A stretch of DNA of 64,000 bases from Amblyornis subalaris (lineage: Eukaryota; Chordata; Aves; Passeriformes; Ptilonorhynchidae): assembly GCA_018881555.1 (NCBI GenBank), contig JACAXG010000009.1, forward strand, positions 13,167,326 through 13,231,325, written 5' to 3'. A program made the translations under genes and the position numbers. This document shows, piece after piece, positions 41,301 to 47,300 of this stretch. The notes under the pieces are model-generated. The model had not been told where the DNA came from and made no database searches. It saw only the letters and a list, made by a program, of their open reading frames with translations. Within the stretch, counting starts at the first letter, position 1, and every line of letters starts with the position of its first letter.

Positions 41301-44300
41301 TGGCACCAGGCCTGTCTGAGTTCAGGAAGCATTTGGAAAACGCTCTCAGGCACATGATGTGATTCTTGGGGTGTCTTGCGTGGGGCCTGGAGTTGGGCTT
41401 GATGATCCAGTTGGGTCCCTTCCAACTCAGTATATTCTATGACTCTGTGATATGTATCTAATTTTGCATGCACCCGCATGTTCTGAAGAGTTTGGGAAGT
41501 TTTACAGCCTGTGTGTATTTCTGTATCACAATATCTGTGACATGAACGCTCTTTCCTTTGTATTGTGCAGCAGGTGGTTGCACATTACTGCCATCATTTA
41601 AAAGCGTTAGAAAAAAATATTACATACTAGACAAAGCACTGAAATTCACTGAATGCTCTGGACCTGCAAATGCAGGTGAAAAGCTGAGTAGGTCCTTTTT
41701 GACAAAGGACAGAGAGAAAAAATACCTGAAAAACTGCAAGTAAAAGTGGTAAATGTTTCTTTCCCTGCAGGGTAAGGTAACAAGACAGCCAACTCTGTAC
41801 CTGGAGTTTTGGGTGGGAAGTCACTGATCATGCAGGTCATCAGACCAGGGGGATGATATAGAAGGTTGGTTTGTTTTATACTAGTTACTAACAACTCACA
41901 GATTTAACTCTTCATTTACATTCAAAACTCAATTAATGAAATTAATTCATCTGATTGATAAACTAGTGGAGTATTTCCGACAGATTTTTGCAACCTCTTT
42001 AAAACACTAGCTCCAAACAACTATCTATTCTAGATCATGTTAAGTCTTAATCCTAATGACAACATACTGAGCAAACATCTTTACTGAAAAGAAAGGCATT
42101 CAAGAAACAAGAGGCAGTCACATTATCAAGATTAAGAGAAGTATTGTGAGCAATTCTTTTTATGCCAGTGTCTCAAGGAAGTTTGTTCGTGACTTGAAGT
42201 TGTAAGAGCAGTACTGCAGTATTAACCGTCCTGTAAATTATTCCAGAGCAACTAATACAGAGGAGGATTAAAAAACAGACCTAAAAATTTACTCTGGATC
42301 ATCATGCACTTTTATCTTAAAAATTTCTATTAAAAATTGTAAAGGCAATATAGGTGTACACACCATATGGCCCATATAATACTTTTGTCTATCTGTTCTG
42401 ATATCCAGAAATGCTTGCTGAGTTTGCTTGGCCTCTGCAACAACCAGACTGTTCTTCATATAGTTTTAAGCCCGTAATTTATTTTATTTTCTCTCTGATG
42501 TCACCTGCTCCCAGTCACGTGATGAAAAGGAGCTAAGTCTGTCCTCCCCTTCATCTNAGCAAACTGCTGAGAAGCCAAATATCTGAAACAGTCCATCCGT
42601 CAGGTGCATCCAACAGTCCAGGTGCCTCTACAGTGCACTGCAATCTTCAGCAGAGCTGTCTCCCCAGGCTGCATTTGCATGGTCAATTTAATCTGCCATT
42701 GCTGCTGTTGAAAGCTGCAGTACCACTTTAGAACACTGATGGTAACGTTTATGCAGCCAAATGGTGAGATGAAACAAGGAAATAATCTTATAGAAAAAAA
42801 AGATGTATTTTAAAATTTTTTTTTACCTTCTTAGCAAGGTTAGTTTATAGTCTAATCAGTCTCCTGACCCATTGTGCAGCATCACTTACAAAACCANGGG
42901 CCGGCATAAGGAAGAGGGTGGGAATAAACCAGAAAAGACGAGTGAAGCCTGAACACCTCTTCTGGCAATAGCCCACACTTCAGGCAGACAAAGCACAGTC
43001 CCCAAACCAGCTCATCAGAATGACAAGTGAACTGGGGCTTTGACAGAGCTGTGTATTTATAACTGGCTTTATAGCATGCATATGTAAAAAATGAGAGTAC
43101 TACATCTTTAGTCCACCCAATATTCGGTGAGAAAAATCCTGCTAAGGGAGCATTACTGACAGTAACATTGAAGGTGTGTGAATGCTCTTTTTCAGCTTCT
43201 TCTTTTTCCTAATTTGTGTTTGAAACATTATTTTTTAAAATACATTACAAGCCTGATGCTTGACAAAGACCACATTATTTTGCAAGTCCTAAAGTTTTCA
43301 GATTTTTGAATGAAAGGGACTTAAAATTCTCATCACAACAAAAAGTTTCTGAGCTTAGATTCCCTGGGGTTTTCATTTGTTTTTAATTTTTTAAACAAAA
43401 TAATTCTAGAAGAGTTAATTTAGGTGAAGAAAGCATTTGTGAAAACACATCACTGAGTGTTTTGATAAAAGCTGAACATNTCATTGAGTTATGCACCAGT
43501 ACTCTAAGCAAAGAAATACCATATTTCAAACATGTTTTACTATTGCAGGCATGTAGAGAACACACCAGCTAAAGGCTGTTCTGTATATAATTGTATTATG
43601 CTGGGAAATGGTGGTGCCTGTTCCTAGAACCTCTCTTTAAATCTTACAGAAATCTGTGGATCAGAATCTTATATGAAGGCCTCTCAGCACCAAGCAGCAT
43701 CTTGGTTTGATGCCTAAATAAGCAGTGAGAGTTGTCTTTCTGAACCCGACATTTGAACGCATTAAGATGTTGCCCAACACTTCCCTTTTGCGCCACATCC
43801 CTCCTAAGCAGATTCCACCATTCCTACGTCCTCCGCACACAGGCCTGGCCCAGTGCCATGGAGTTGCCAGCTCTCCTGGGCCCTGGCGCTTCCTGTCTCT
43901 TAGGATGGCATGCTCCTTCTAAACCACTTCCCCACTGTTTTCAGGACTCATTTCTCACATTAGCTTCTTTCACTACAGCAAGAAGACAAAGAACACAGAA
44001 CGTGCCTCTTCACACTCTGGAAAGGGTAACTCCATTTCTGTGGGTATTTTCCTCCAGTGATGGGAAGATTGACTGCTTAAGCAAGGGCTGGTTGAGAAAT
44101 GAGAGTATCAATCTTTGCTCTGAGTTTGTGGGTTCAGTAGAGCTGTGTTTAATATTTTACANAGATATAAACTTTTGAATTTGGACATCAGGTTTTTGAT
44201 GCTTTTTGTGTTCAACCCCAGCTCGTTTTCTTTTTAAATACAGATTAGCATAGATTCTGAGATTTGATANAGACAGATGAACCAAAGAAAGTCTCATTTT

Positions 44301-47300
44301 GTTAACTTGGTATTATTCTCCCATTTGCACAAAATTTGAAGTCGTGGAAGAACACATACACAATTTATATTGTATTGTTCAGTCTGGGATTTCTAATGGG
44401 ACAAACAACCCCAAATTTAAAAATCTGGAGTTTCAGTAATGATTGGATCCTCTAGATCTAGAATAAAAGATTAGATTCCACAGTGACGCAACCACCATGA
44501 CACTCAGCCAGCCCTTTGATGGGGTTATTCTTTGACAGGTATTTCTACTAGTACCGAACTAGCTAATGAATAGCAATAGTAATTAAATAATATGGACAGA
44601 ACTGGTTGCAGGAATAGCATAAGACTCATTAATTAATTAAAATAATGTCTCAAGTGAGAAAATATTTATTTCCTAATTAAAAATTTTAAAAATAGAGATT
44701 TTATGCCAATTAAATTAATTCATTATTACATTGTACACAATTCGACGTGTAAAGCTTTGTATTTCAAACAATGCATATGCAAAAGCCCTTAAAAATCTAA
44801 GGTGGTGGCAGTTTGATACTGTGGGTGTCAAAATCATATATTTGTGAAGCCTGAGTAGCTTTCTTCTGAGTACACAGAATTTAAATGGAAAACAACAAAA
44901 GTCACCTATAATCCTTCCACCAGAACCATTCTGACACAGTAAAGAAGATTTTCTGGGATTAGGTTTCAATGACGGTCTGGGTGAACCTAAAGGAAGGAGC
45001 ATCTCACACATGAGGAGAGGCTGAGAAAGCTGGGACTGTTCAGCCTGGAGAATCCTCAGGGTGGGTCTCACACCCGAAGAGAGGGTGCAAAGAGGACAGA
45101 AATGGGCACTTTTCAGTGGTGCCCAGTGACAGGACCAGAGACAANGGGCACAAACTCAAACACGTGAAGTTCCTCTGAACATCAAGAAACATTTTTTCAG
45201 TGTGGGGGTGACTGAGCACTGGCATTGGATGCCCACAGAGATCGTGAGATCTCCATCCTTGAAGACACTCAAAAGCCACCTGGACATGGTTACTGGCTCT
45301 AGATGACACTGCCTGAGCAGGGTGGTAGGTCAGATGACCTCCAGAGGTCCCTTCCAATCTCAAACAGTCTGTGATTCTGTGAGCATAGCTTGAACATCTA
45401 TCCAAAGGTAAAAAAACAAACTTGCACAAGCTCATTAAAAAATAGGACAAATTACATAGCTGAAACCTGAAATTGAGAGCTGAAAATGCAGTGTTTGGAT
45501 CACCTTCATCCCAGGGCTCTGAAAGAACAGGTACAGGAGATTAAAGATCCAGTATAAAGGATTTTTAATAAATCTATAAACTCAAATGCAGAAAAAAAAC
45601 AAGCATAGTGCCTATATTTAAAAGGAGAAAAAGCAATCAAGAATATGTCAGCTCTATGAATCTGATCAAAAGCCAGCATGCTACCGAGAATAATTATTCT
45701 TTCTTGCAGAATTCAAAGACAAAGAAGAAAACAAATGATCATCAAAGAAGCTATCACATGGGTTCACCAGAGGTAGATTGTGCCAAACTTACTTGACATC
45801 TTTCTTTGACAAGACAGCTAATTTTTATAGATAAAGGAAATGCAGGAACTTTATATGGACTTTTTATACTATGCTGTATGGGTACGGACTTTTGATACCG
45901 TGCCATATCAGTTAAGATAAAGAAGATGGGAAAGCAACCAAGTAAGTTGATGGCACAGCTAACAGTGGTCTATGCTGAATGGAAAGCTATTGGATCAGAA
46001 GGTTACTAATGGAGTTCATAAAGAATGAGTCTTTGGTCAAGGCTTTTGAATTTTTAAAAGGTTTGGTATTTGGCATAATTAAACTTATATCAAAAAGCTT
46101 GCTAATGACATTTCTTGATAACATCAAGTAGCGTCATATATGCAGAAAAGGATTGAAACATCATAGAAAAAGAACTGGAAGACCTTAAGTGGGTATTGAT
46201 TTACACAGAGGGGCTAATAAAAACACACTCTCCAATAACGTGGAAGCTGTTGATAAAATAAAGGACACATATGAGTGGGTACCCTATCATATTACAACCA
46301 AGTCACAGTATGAAGACTTGAAAACATTGTTTGTAGACCTAGCATGCAAAAACCAAAGTATTCCCAGAAGCAGAGTGAAAATAGCTGTATAAGACCCCAG
46401 AAAGAATGCTGAGTACCATGCTACAAGCTGTGGTAAAGAAACATAAACTGAATAGATGTGAAAACCACCAAAAAACCAAACTAAAAATGAAGAATGGAAA
46501 AATCTGTGAAAGGAAGTGAAGATATATTGGTTTATCCAATCTAACATAATCCTTAGCCAGAACAAGTTTGCTTCCCATGAATACATGAGGAGAGGTAATT
46601 CTCTCCCTGTACTTGGCACTGGTGAGGCCACATCTCAAGTACTGCGTCCAGTTCTGGGCCCCTCACAAGAAGAAAGACATTGAGGTGCTGGAGCATGTCC
46701 AAAGAAGGGCAGCAAAGCTGGGGAAGGGTCTGGAGCACAAGACACACAAGGAGCAGCTGAGAGAGCTGGGGTTGTTAGCCTGGAGGACGCTCAGGGGAGA
46801 CCTTATCACTCTCTACAGCTACATGAAAGGAGGCTGAAGCCAGGTGGGGGTCAGCCTCTTCTCCCAGGCAACCAGCAACAGGAAATGGCCTCAAGCTGCA
46901 CCAGGGGAGGTTCAGGTTGGAAAACAGGAGAAAATGATTCACAGAAAGGGTGGTTAAACATCNGAATGGGCTGCCCAGGGAGGTGGTGGAGTCACCATTC
47001 CTGGAGGTGTTCAGGAAACAACTGGACGTGGCACTTAGTGCCATGGTCCTAGTTGATAAGGTGGTGATCAGTCAAAGGCTGTACTTGATGATCTCAGAGG
47101 TCTTTTCCAACATAAATGATTCTGTGATTCTGTAAATTCTAGAGAAAGGTAAGGACTATATAAGATAACAGAAAATACTAGCAGGTAGGTATGTGCAAGT
47201 ACGTATGAAGTGGCCATGAATAAATTTCCAGTCAGAAATCAGATGGCAGTTATAAATCATCAAAGTAACAAAGGTCTGACACACTCCCTCCATTGGCATA

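Noticed and set aside
43753..44178. 141-codon open frame on the plus strand in VEZT intron 1
   Set aside because: Low-complexity Leu/Ser/Pro-rich translation with one ambiguous codon, no family resemblance and no splice or promoter context.
46287..46837. Open frames of 70-115 codons on both strands
   Set aside because: They lie in or beside the CR1 copy at 45605-47133 and are decayed fragments or shadows of it.
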